A DNA stretch of 64,000 nt from Centroberyx gerrardi (taxonomy: Eukaryota > Chordata > Actinopteri > Beryciformes > Berycidae): the NCBI RefSeq assembly GCF_048128805.1, contig NC_136000.1, positions 22,004,946 to 22,068,945 of the forward strand. The letters are read 5' to 3'. The notes beneath the pieces were generated by a model, which saw only the letters and a program-made list of their open reading frames with translations, did no database searches and was not told where the DNA came from. Shown piece after piece: positions 47,263 through 58,775 of this stretch; within the stretch, counting starts at the first letter, position 1, and the number at the start of each line of letters is the position of its first letter. The position numbers and the translations under genes are program-made.

Positions 47263-48598
47263 TTTGGGTGCTTTCTCTTCAAAGAACTTATGTCACTCTC
47301 TGTGTGGTAACTAAGCAAGGAAAAAATCATCATGCATCATCCTGCAGCAGCTATCCACCTCCAACTTGTGACTGTTGATATGAAAGCGAGAGCATTCACC
47401 TTGTTGTCGACTCCCTCCTCCATTCCCTCTGCATCAAGATAATCCATGTTATCTCTACACAAGCTATGAGCCAAAGCTTTTTGCCAAAATGTAACTATTT
47501 TTGGTACATCAATACGGCCGGTAAATAGGTATGTGTAAATACGTCAAACCCAGCCTAACAGTGGTGTTGTAGTGTTGGGGGAGTGCCCCATTCACACTAT
47601 CACACCTCTGCAGATGGATCCTGTCTCTAGACACAGCGGTTTTGAATTGAGGGTAACAATGCAGGCAGGAATCTAGTCCTTGTTATTACCAGTTTGCTTG
47701 TGCTTTGACTAGACCTAAGCTCAAACAAACCACCCCTAGCTCGACATAATCGTCAATGCTCGTCTTAATTCGTACACTCAGTTGAGAAGGAGGGCATCTA
47801 AAAACGGATGGACACTTACCGAAAAAAAAGGATGTGAGGCCATTGATCAGAATTGTCTTTTCCAGAAATCTAATGAGCACCGGACAGTCTATAAGGTGAG
47901 GTGTATTAAAAAAGAAAAAAACAAAAGAAAATAAGGCAAAAAGGTAAAAACTAAAAAGATGGAAAGAAAATTAAGAAAAAAACGAACAAAGTAGAATAGC
48001 GCACTTAGGGATGCACTCTGATCTAACTCTCCTCTCTCTCTCCTTATTATATCCAACTCTGTTTTTTTTTATTACTCTAAATTACCCTTTTGTTCACCCT
48101 TTTGAAATTACGTCTGAACAACAAAGAATAATATCAAAGGCAATAATACAACACCAGTTGTCTGAGTACACCCGTTGTTTACATTCTGAGTAGGCTATAA
48201 TCCGGGTTATCTACTACTGTTTTTTACAATGTTTTTCCACTCAGCAGGACCCCGGGTCTGTGATTACTGTAGAAAGTTATTTGACACACCAGTCCTCAGA
48301 GCAGCTGTCTTATCCCTGTCATTTCAACCAGCATGAAGAGAAGCCACACATTACTTAACAAGAGGAAAAAAGTACTTTTCACTGAGGTATCCAAAAATAT
48401 CTATAAAATATAATATAAAATGTATAAAATATATATATCTATTAGGGGTGTCACGATCGATCGAAATGAGCGTTCAATTCGACCTTCGAAATCACAAGCA
48501 GGTTCACGATTATCCCAGTATTTTTTTTCTCTCCACCCCTGCCTACTTGCACGCGTCTGAAGAAAAAAAAACATTTCAATGACGATACAGCGTAGCTG
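47263..48598. other. Intergenic, repeat debris
   Basis: No gene recognised. A TAGGGGTGTCACGAT-type hAT terminus begins at 48,443, but its partner end was not found. A-rich tracts lie around 47,905-47,990. Confidence 0.4.
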
Positions 48599-51079
<2,481 letters not shown>

Positions 51080-51190
51080 GGTCAGAAAGTCGCCAGATTT
51101 GTTGCTAGTCGCTTTTGAGAAATAAAGTCGCCAGGGGGGTCTGAAAAGTCGCTAAATCTGGCGACAAAGTCGCCAAGTTGGCAACACTGG
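51080..51190 (-). mobile_element. 5' leader of the LINE
   Basis: On the minus strand, CAGTGTTGCCAACTTGGCGA is followed by several tggcgactt words leading directly into the ORF start. The ttggcgact repeats suggest a LINE 5'UTR or a captured repeat. Confidence 0.45.
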
Positions 51191-51224
51191 TGTATGCAAA
51201 TTAACCTATAGACCGACATGCGTA

Positions 51225-51274
51225 ACCGGTCAAAAACATTCTCGGTGGTTAACGGTTAACCATTGACATCCCTA
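51225..51274. mobile_element. hAT-type terminus fragment
   Basis: The complement reads TAGGGATGTCAATGGTTAAC, a common fish hAT-MITE end. Only one terminus is present. Confidence 0.4.
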
Positions 51275-52128
51275 GTCAGGGCCTTTAGATGAAAGTAATG
51301 TTAACCCACACACCACATCGCGACACACTAGCTGGGTGTGCTCTGATAAATTCTGACCGGGCTGCACAATTTGCATTAGTCATTATTGGTTCCATGTTGG
51401 TTTCGTTTTATAGTTTTGTTACAGCGTGATCAATACACATTTTTCCCAAAAACACATTTAAAAGCGAGACTGAAGTTAATGCAACTTTATAAAAGTAACG
51501 TTAACTTCATAATCCAATCAATTTTTAAGACCTGTCAAAATCGTATTTAAAAAAAAGTTGCGGCAATTTTGCAAAACTGCAAGCTCTCGCAAATATTGCG
51601 GAGATTTCTTGAATTTGCGTTAATTATTGCGATCGCAAAATCGCAAGTTCCTGGAGGGACTGACTTTTTAAGGACCCGCGGAAACCCTGGTGTATTGTGT
51701 GGAGACACGTTCGACTCGTCACGTCTCAAGTTGCTAATCGGACTGTAAACAATGACAGGCACACGGAAGAGGAAGACTTGGCCCGGATGTCCGCTGGCTA
51801 CACCGGAAACCCTGAAATATTGTCTGTCGCCCCCAGAGTCTAATCGTCGTCAGACCGATAGACGATGGGTTACGAGATTGAGCCTTGTGTGGGAAATTTT
51901 GATTCACCTAAATTTGTTAAGTGAATGAATAATCAGTATGATATCCAACATGTGAAGTTGTTAATATACACGACAAGCATATATTCAGTTATTAAAGTTA
52001 TTATTTTTTTTGTTAACATAGTAGTACTGTGGGAAATAATGGTGTCCTGAATGGAGAATGTGGTTTGATCAATGTAGGTGTATGAGAGAGTAATATAGAC
52101 TGAATCAGAATACTAATGTGACAGGTCT
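51275..52128. other. Intergenic, repeat debris
   Basis: Includes a gcaatttt/cgcaaat-rich stretch at 51,540-51,690 and an AT-rich block up to the Polinton-like left end. No gene recognised. Confidence 0.4.
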
Positions 52129-52141
52129 AGGTCAAAGGTCA
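52129..52141 (+). promoter_or_regulatory. Perfect DR1 nuclear-receptor-type site
   Basis: AGGTCA-A-AGGTCA, the consensus DR1 for RXR/HNF4/PPAR-type receptors. A second near-perfect copy, GGGTCA-A-AGGTCA, lies at 52199-52211. Function is inferred from sequence only. Confidence 0.5.
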
Positions 52142-52166
52142 GGGGACACGCCCCCCTCCGCCGTGG
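52133..52166 (+). repeat. Left terminal inverted repeat of the Polinton-like element
   Basis: Pairs with 57033-57066 as reverse complement with one mismatch. A DR1-type nuclear-receptor half-site pair overlaps its outer edge. Confidence 0.85.
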
Positions 52167-52236
52167 GAACCCCCGCCCCACCTCCCCCGTGAGAACTAGG
52201 GTCAAAGGTCAAGGCTACCAGACACACTCCAGACAG

Positions 52237-52257
52237 ACCCCCCCCCCCCCCCCCCCC
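52237..52257. repeat. C homopolymer
   Basis: Run of about 20 C just inside the left end of the Polinton-like element, flanked on both sides by accagacacactccag. Confidence 0.85.
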
Positions 52258-52549
52258 AAGTTCAAAGGTACCAGACACACTCCAGTCATATTCCCCCCCC
52301 TACTCCATAGGTCTGTCATTTGCTAGCCGACCACGTAAACTCAGGCCAAACGCTGTGAAATAAACTCCTTTAATAAACACCTCAGCATTTGAGGTGTGAA
52401 CCTCAAGCACCGCTCCTCCATGACCTCTCTCTCTCTCTCTCTCTCATATGAATGCGTGTGATGCGGACTAGTTCCCAGACGTCTCCTAATGATACACGAA
52501 AATCATTAGCAGAATTTTCAAACAGCAGTCCTATATGATACAAGGGTAA

Positions 52550-52873
52550 AGTATGAATATTCGAACGTAAGACAAAGCACAATTTCTTATTCCCAGAGAA
52601 ACTAAACATTTTGAAACAAACAATTTTGAGCGCAAGACGAAAGAAAGAGGTAAGATTAATTCTTTTCCTAGGTTTTCTTTTCCTTTAACTTTTGACTGGC
52701 TGTGCATGACTAGAAAATCAAAATGACCTTTGAGGTCAGAATATGAACGTAAGACGGACCGACATTTTATTCCCAGGCTATATTCCCAGAGAAACTAAAC
52801 ATTTTGAAACAAACAATTTTGCACGCAAGACAAAAAGAAAGAGGCAAGATTAATTCTTTTTTATTCCATTTTT
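52550..52873 (+). repeat. Direct duplication, 193-bp spacing
   Basis: The segment around attcccagagaaactaaaca and aaacaaacaattttg occurs at about 52,589 and again at about 52,782, followed in both by ggcaagattaattctttt-like sequence. It lies in the non-coding left arm of the Polinton-like element. Confidence 0.8.
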
Positions 52874-53390
52874 TATTCCATTCTTTTTCCCTCCTAGGCT
52901 TTTTGTCTGGAGGCCTATAAATTCGAAATGTTAGTTAGCTAGCAGTAAGAAGGCTGACAGACATACAGACAGACAGACAGACAGAGAAAACCATGGCACC
53001 CGGTAGAAACTTATTTTAGTTGTTGCATTAATGTTATTCTATATGTATTTTTTTTTAAATTTTTTTTTTAATGTAAATATTTTATTTTTTTCCAGTTTCA
53101 GGACCTTGGGACAGATCTCAAACATCAAGAACAAACCATGATGGTGAGGGCTTAGATGGTAGGTTATTCTTTTAAAAGTCAAGTTATAGTCAAGATAAAA
53201 AAAAAAAAGTCAAAGTTATTTAAACCTTTTTAACCTTTCAGACAGAAATCCCTTTCTCCATCTCCAGAGCTTCTTCCGGTGGAAGATCATACAGAAGCGG
53301 GAAGTTTTCTTTTGCGGGGGGAAATTCTGAAAAGTGTTAACTGAAATGTGAACTGAAAAACTCTCTCTCTCTCTCTCCCCTGACACCCCC

Positions 53391-53597
53391 ATGACCCCTC
53401 CCCCTCACACACACGCAGGCACAGAGAGCGACGGGACAAGAGCAAGACTGAGAAGAGCAAAGAGGAGGAGGCCCCGGAGGAGGACCTTTAAGCTGGCCGT
53501 GAGCAACGTTTTAAGCAGTACGAGCGATGTTTTCGGCAGTATGAGCTACTTTTTCTGTGATATGAGTAAGCTCCTGTATGTGGCCGCTAAACCGTAA
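53391..53597 (+). CDS. Small Arg-rich protein in Polinton-like element
   Basis: A 68-codon frame with a strongly basic core (RARLRRAKRRRPRRRTFKLA) and a more hydrophobic Ser/Phe-rich C-terminus. A splice-acceptor-like cacacacgcag ends just before its basic part, and donor- and acceptor-like signals lie further upstream (about 53,000-53,240), so it may be the last exon of a spliced gene. Small Arg-rich peptides are typical DNA-condensing proteins of adenovirus/adintovirus relatives, but the role here is inference from composition. Confidence 0.4.
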   Translation: MTPPPHTHAGTESDGTRARLRRAKRRRPRRRTFKLAVSNVLSSTSDVFGSMSYFFCDMSKLLYVAAKP

Positions 53598-53638
53598 AAT
53601 GTTGTAAGCCAAGGTGTGACATTTTTAATCATTTGATC

Positions 53639-54406
53639 ATGGGTGAAAACGAAGATACAGAACCAAACCTTAGACAGTTAAGGGCTTTAACAGAATCTTT
53701 CAGAATTAATCAAGTTGATGCGCCTGACCCACTACAAGAACTGCCTGTTGTAGACGATCTTTTTGACCTATTTAGGCCCCTCAACAACGCTATTGCAAGC
53801 CTCGATGCACCGGACCACTCACAAACTGTCGCTCTAGAAACAGAAACAGATTGTTTGAACGAAATAAACAACGCTCTCTCAGAATACCAGATACAGCAAG
53901 GGGGTGCAAATGTAAATGATGTAAACAACTCGCAACAAGAGATGCCTGAGCCTCGCACAGAGCCTCGCATAGCTGAGCGCACAGAGCCGCGGGTGGTAAC
54001 GCGCAGTACATTTAATAACGTAGAAATAAGACAGCTTCTGAATTTTCCTCACTCTGAGGGTGATGCCAAGGTAGATTTCGTTGCGTTCTATAATAATGTT
54101 GCGGGCCAAATAAACAATATGACGGCAAGAGCGTTTTCACACGCCATGCACGGAGACGTCATCCAGATGGAGTTGAGAGGTCAAATGTTACAGAATAACG
54201 TATCCCACACCTTTGACGAAGAAATGGATAGAAACGGTTTTCAGAACCTATTGGATAGACTCGTACAATCAAACCAGTCCGTAGCAACGGACGATACTCT
54301 AGAATTAGTCGCCCAAGTAATTCACAACCCACGAGGCGGCGGTAAAAGAAGATTGTTGGAAGAGAGTGTGAAATCCTTAAAAAAAAGGCTTGCTATTTGT
54401 ACGTAG
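53639..54406 (+). pseudogene. Probable N-terminal region of the protein-primed DNA polymerase
   Basis: A 255-codon frame from ATG 53639. Acidic Asn/Gln/Glu-rich first half, then a structured part (KVDFVAFYNNVAGQINNMTA, LDRLVQSNQ) and a basic end (GGGKRRLLEESVKSLKKR). It stops at 54404-54406 while the polymerase frame begins in the overlapping phase at 54397. The junction resembles a single frameshift within one long protein, as Polinton polymerases have long N-terminal extensions of this kind. It could instead be a separate gene. Confidence 0.5.
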
Positions 54407-55299
54407 TAGAAAACCCCGGTAATCAACTCTGTTTTGCCATCAATTTGGCACATCTTATGAGGCCCAATCTCAGTGATAGGGACGCCGCGGTGCTCGGCAG
54501 TGAGATTCAGGATAAAGCGGGGTTGACTGCACAGACGGCTGTGACTTTTAACGACATCTGTAAATTTGAACAGATTTTGAACCGCAAAATTGTAGTGTTT
54601 TACAGAACCGATGATTCAAAAACACTCTCTAAATTCCAGACGTCTTTTCAAAAGCAGTCTAAAGGGTCTACACTGTTTTTATTTCCCTTCCTAAATCACT
54701 ACTACGGCATTAGAAATCTCAAAGCCTTTCTAGGAGTAAAGAACGTGTGCGAGCATTGTTACACAGGATACAACGTTTTGAATCACCGCTGCTACAAATA
54801 CTGTAAAGTATGCTTTGACTCTGACTGTACACAGCATGAGCTAAAACCTACAGCGTGTAACGAATGCAACAGGACATGTCGTTCCCTTTACTGTATGGAA
54901 GCGCACAAAAAGCCTAAATGGCGACCAAATGCCAAAGTATATGCCAGCGATTGCGAAATGCTTAAAAAATGTGAAAATTGTGGCCTGATATACTACATAG
55001 CTTTGACTAAGAACACCGAACCGCACGTGTGTCCATTGCGGAAATGTAAAATCTGCGGGGAGAAACTGCTGTCTGAGTCTGAAGACAAACATGAATGTTA
55101 CATACAGTGCTTGCTCCCCGAGAAAGATTATAACCAGAACTTAATATTCTATGACTTTGAAACGTTTCCAGACGAAAACGGCGTTCACGTCCCCTTTTTA
55201 GTGACTACAAAAACGCTCGAGGGAGAGACGTGGTGCTCTAAAGGGAGAACGAGGCATGTGAGGACAAATTACAAAAGCTACAATCTGTGCACGGTGTAA
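54397..55299 (+). pseudogene. Polinton-type DNA polymerase B, zinc-finger and exonuclease start
   Basis: Begins with NPGNQLCFAINLAHL, then a Cys-rich zinc-binding stretch (CEHC, CYKYCKVCFDSDC, CNECNRTCRS, CENCG, CPLRKCKICG), then the first exonuclease motif YDFETFPDENG. This order is characteristic of Polinton/adintovirus PolB. The frame ends at a stop (55297-55299), and the next block begins far downstream in the family alignment, so the rest of the exonuclease (motifs II and III) appears deleted. Confidence 0.85.
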
Positions 55300-56072
55300 A
55301 AGTGGTAGTGATGAGAGAACACGACTGGACAGAGATGAAAAAATCAGATCGGGGATTGCAGGATTTTCTAAAACATTACAATGCTCCTCAGCCTCTCTCA
55401 CCCCGAGCTGCTTTGTACGGAGGTAGGACGTGTGCGGTACAGCTCAGGTACACAGCCGCTTCTGATGAAACTATACAGTACGTAGACGTGACTTCCCTCT
55501 ATCCCTATGTAAACTGTAACTATCCTTATCCTCTAGGACACCCCGAAATAATCTACAAAGATTTCAAAGAGCCTCAGGTTTACTACGGGTTGATCAGGGC
55601 AGTTGTCTACCCTCCTAGAGGCTTATTTTTCCCCGTGTTACCTTACAAAACGGGAAAAGGTAAACTAGTGTTTACTCTCTGTCATACGTGCGCCGAATTG
55701 AATTTTCAAGAGGGTCCTTGTGCACATAATGATGAGGCCAGAGCGTTGACGGGGGTCTGGGTCACTCCTGAATTTAACAAGGCCTTAGAGATGGGATATA
55801 GGGTCGCAGAGATCACAGAGGTGTGGCACTTTGAGAGACATAGCAAATCTATATTTGTCGAATACATTCACACTTTTCTCAAGGGAAAGCAGGAAGCTTC
55901 AGGCTACCCCCACGAAGCGCTGGTAGATGAAGAAAGCAGAGAAAAATACATAAGGGACTATCATGCAAATCAGGGCATTTTGTTAGACGCTTCTAAAATC
56001 ATATTAAACCCCGCCAAAAGACAAGTGTCTAAACTCTGTCTCAACAGCTTCTGGGGAAAGTTTGCGCAGTGA
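55287..56072 (+). pseudogene. Polinton-type DNA polymerase B, palm with motifs A and B
   Basis: Contains YVDVTSLYPYVNCNYPYPLG (motif A, DXXSLYP) and KLCLNSFWGKFAQ (motif B, KXXXNSXYG-like), with the protein-priming TPR insertion region between them. The frame is closed by TGA at 56070-56072 directly after motif B, where the family continues without a stop, so it is a nonsense mutation. Confidence 0.88.
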
Positions 56073-56652
56073 AGTAATCTGACCCAAACTGTACTGATCA
56101 CTGAGCCTGAAGAATTTTTCAAGTTTATGTTTTCAGAACAATACAAAGTCAAGTACTTCTCCTTCCTCAACGACAGAACGGCTCTGCTTCAGTGGTGTCA
56201 CGGTGATCGGTGTTTCGCGCCCCCCGAGCAAGGCGAACAACGTGTTTATAGCGGCTTTCACCACCGCCTACAGGCGTCTCAAGCTGTACAGTTTTATGGA
56301 GCCTTTGCAAGACAGGGTTCTGTACTACGATACAGATAGTCTGGTGTATGTCACAAAACAGGGGCAGACGCCGCTTGAACTGGGTAATTATCTGGGGGAT
56401 CTGACGGATGAGTTAGAAGGTGACAACATACAGGAATTTGTGGCGGCGGGACCCAAAAGTTATGCTTATCAAACTGTAAACAAAAGAGTAGTGTTGCGAG
56501 CTAAGGGCATCACTCAGACGTGCGAATGTAGCAAACGGATCAACTTTGACAGTATCAAAGAGTTGGTAGAAGGTTACATTGAAAACTCTAAAGAAGAAAA
56601 CGTGCTATCAGCCCCACAGAACAACATTGTGCGCAATAAAAAAGGGATCTAA
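56073..56652 (+). pseudogene. Polinton-type DNA polymerase B, motif C and C-terminus
   Basis: The palm continues in the old frame to about 56,200, where a frameshift moves it to another phase. There the catalytic motif C VLYYDTDSLVYV (both Asp intact) is followed by a C-terminal domain ending at 56650-56652. With the upstream deletion and stop, the polymerase cannot be made as one active chain. Confidence 0.85.
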
Positions 56653-56770
56653 AAAATTCAACAGTTCACAAAAAGATGACAAAAGGCGCCTCTTATCCCA
56701 CGGTCGTACTGTACCCTTTGGTTATAAATTTTTGGTTACTAACCCTGACCCTAACCCTGTAAATTAAAAA

Positions 56771-56917
56771 ATGTCGCACCTTGGTGTAATACAGGAAATT
56801 GATTTTGATCATAGGCTGCGGTTGCCTTTTTCCTGTCTGATTGTGGGGCCGAGCGGTAGTAGGAAAACTTATTTCGCAAAAAATGTAGGGGTCTCGATCA
56901 TAGCTCTGTATGGGTGA
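56771..56917 (+). pseudogene. Packaging-type (A32/FtsK-HerA) ATPase N-terminus, 48 codons
   Basis: The ATG at 56771 starts a short frame whose residues 20-33 read FSCLIVGPSGSRKT, a Walker A (P-loop) with Gly-Pro-Ser-Gly-Ser-Arg-Lys-Thr in the usual place for Polinton/adintovirus packaging ATPases. After about 38 residues the family sequence is lost and a TGA follows at 56915-56917. The right end of the element starts about 115 bp later, marking the deletion junction that removed the rest of the genome. Confidence 0.7.
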
Positions 56918-57032
56918 GTGGCGCTGGCCTGAGATATCAGTCTGTCCCCGAGAATTACGTCGCATTGTGAAAAAATGGTATTCAGAGGATAATTAATGAC
57001 GCTCACAGCGGTGTCCTGAGCCAGGTCTGTGG

Positions 57033-57066
57033 CCACGGTGGAGGGGGGCGTGTCCCCTGACCTTTG
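57033..57066 (-). repeat. Right terminal inverted repeat of the Polinton-like element
   Basis: Reverse complement of 52133-52166 with one mismatch. Confidence 0.85.
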
Positions 57067-57199
57067 TAGTGTGGAACTAATGTTTTGACGTCGGAATCTT
57101 TTTCACGGCGGAACAATAAACAAACCGTGCTTTCACGGTAGCAATGGTGTTCAGCAGCCTCCTTGGTTCATTCAGACAGAGAGTCTGTAGGTTTACAGA

Positions 57200-57493
57200 A
57201 TGGAGAGATATTTGACAGGGACAAAAAGAAAAACAGGCGATGCTTCCGAGACAAACAAGACAAAGTGCGACGGTAATCAACCAAAAACCAAGTCAAGAAA
57301 ATATGACGAAGCCTATCTTGCTCTTTATTATTGTTCTAGCAAAGTGATTGCAAATCACTTTGGAAATTTTATTTTATTTTTCTCTATTTTTGAAAAAGCA
57401 CACAGACTGATGGAGCGATCTAGTGACAAATGTCACAAAAAGTGGTTTGATAAAGTTGAAGTGGAAGTTGCTTTTTTTATTTGCACAACATAA
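57200..57493 (+). pseudogene. hAT/ZBED-type transposase N-terminal remnant
   Basis: The frame starts MERYLTGTKRKTGDASETNK and reaches SRKYDEAYLAL, the N-terminal signature of hAT-derived ZBED5/SCAND3-like proteins. After about 55 residues the similarity ends (the expected zinc-finger block is missing) and the frame closes at 57,493. Truncated, probably after an internal deletion. Confidence 0.55.
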
Positions 57494-58400
57494 AATTACT
57501 GAAAGAAAGGGGAAAGGAATGTTCATGATCTTGCTGTTATTTCAATAAAGTTAAACTTGGCCCATTTTGTCACCATTTTGTTGGGGCGGGGGCATGAACA
57601 TTTTTCTTCCTCCAAAGGGGGTGTGGGAGAAAAACCTTCAGTTGGGTCAGATGTCTTCAGGTCCTCAGCCACACTTCTCAATTACCATTAATTAAATAAT
57701 ACAAACAAGTCCAGTAGAGTTCAATATGATATAGGTTTACTGCAAAATCACACAAGGTACATGTAAACCGAGCTGGTCCATGGAGCAACTAACTCTAATT
57801 CCTCAATGCATCTCTTTTTATGCAATTCTGCACACTCCTCCTATTGTGGGTCTTAGTGGTAGGTTACCTCCTACCGGTTTGCCCCTAAACTTTTCCTCTT
57901 CTTCCTCTTTACCTGTCATGGCCCTTTACCACTACTTCCCTTTTTGCCATAATTAATGGTGTCAACGTTACCTCTCATGCTGATAAAAAAATAATTTTAA
58001 TAAGTCAACATGTGCTTTTCTGTGAACACTAACACACTCATTTCAATAAGTCAATATGTGCTTTTCTGTGGATACTAACACCCTCATATGTTGGGTATCA
58101 TACTGATTATACATTTGCTTAAACATTCAGGTGAGTCAAAGTTTCCCACAGGGGGAATGACAGAAAAAGTTTGAGAACCAATGGTCTAACTTTAACAATT
58201 ATGGGCTACTCGTATTTATGCAGCCACAACAGCAAAAAAAAAAAAAAAATTCCCACCAGAGGGGCAGCTCAGCCAAAGACGGCAAATGGGCTGTTGCTCG
58301 GGCAACTTGAGCCCGACCTTGTGCACGTCCTTGCCTGTTAAGTGTCACTTTGCAACTATCCACTCTATCCCTAGTTTAATACATCCATGCTCTATCCCCT
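57494..58400. other. Intergenic, repeat debris
   Basis: Includes a tandem duplication at about 57,998-58,092 (aataagtcaacatgtgcttt then tctgtg, twice, roughly 48-bp period) and an A-tract near 58,234. No gene recognised. Confidence 0.45.
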
Positions 58401-58640
58401 CAAGTTCTACGAAGTCTTTAGGGGCGTGGCAAGCATTTTAATGCGCCTTTCGGTCTCTTTGTTTCCCTGCATAATCTTGCTGACCTGCCTTTTATAAGGT
58501 GAGGTCCTCGACTTGGGTCCTCTTCTGGGCAGCAGGACGAGCTGCTGCCGCACTGGTCCACACTCCGCAGCAGCAGGTGACGTCATGCTCCTTAAACTTG
58601 GAGGAAAGTAAAGCGGATCGTCAGTCGCCTGCAAGTGGAA
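58401..58640 (+). promoter_or_regulatory. Promoter region of the right-hand gene, with CRE
   Basis: GC-richer than its surroundings, with a perfect CRE/ATF site TGACGTCA at about 58,579-58,586 and gggcgtggc near 58,421. It lies just upstream of the inferred first exon. Confidence 0.45.
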
Positions 58641-58775
58641 GAAGCTCTGCGTGTTTTGTTTAAACCTCTGTCCGGGCGTCGAGGAGAGGGGGAATAAGAA
58701 AGAACTGCTTCAAGACTTTTCATAAGGACAGCACTCTGGATATGACCATGGTTTAAGTCCTCGTCGGGAAAAGAC
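58640..58775 (+). other. Non-coding first exon of the right-hand gene
   Basis: Ends AAAAGAC followed by the strong donor GTGAGTATT at 58776. The stretch holds no long frame. The next good acceptor (tttctttcag) ends at 62060, making a 3.3-kb first intron. The exon start is not defined. Confidence 0.5.

Larger units (their letters stand above)
52133..57066 (+). mobile_element. Miniature Polinton/Maverick (adintovirus-like) element
   Basis: The ends are inverted repeats: 52133-52166 and 57033-57066 match at 33 of 34 positions (core ggtcaggggacacgcccccc). Inside, all on the plus strand, lie a small basic-peptide frame, a decayed protein-primed family B DNA polymerase (frameshifts, one stop, one large deletion) and the first 48 codons of a packaging-type ATPase. 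Polymerase plus ATPase identifies the Polinton/adintovirus lineage, which normally spans 15-20 kb (adintoviruses somewhat less). At about 4.9 kb this copy lacks any visible integrase, capsid or maturation-protease gene, so it is an internal-deletion derivative. A 6-bp target duplication was not found. Confidence 0.82.
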
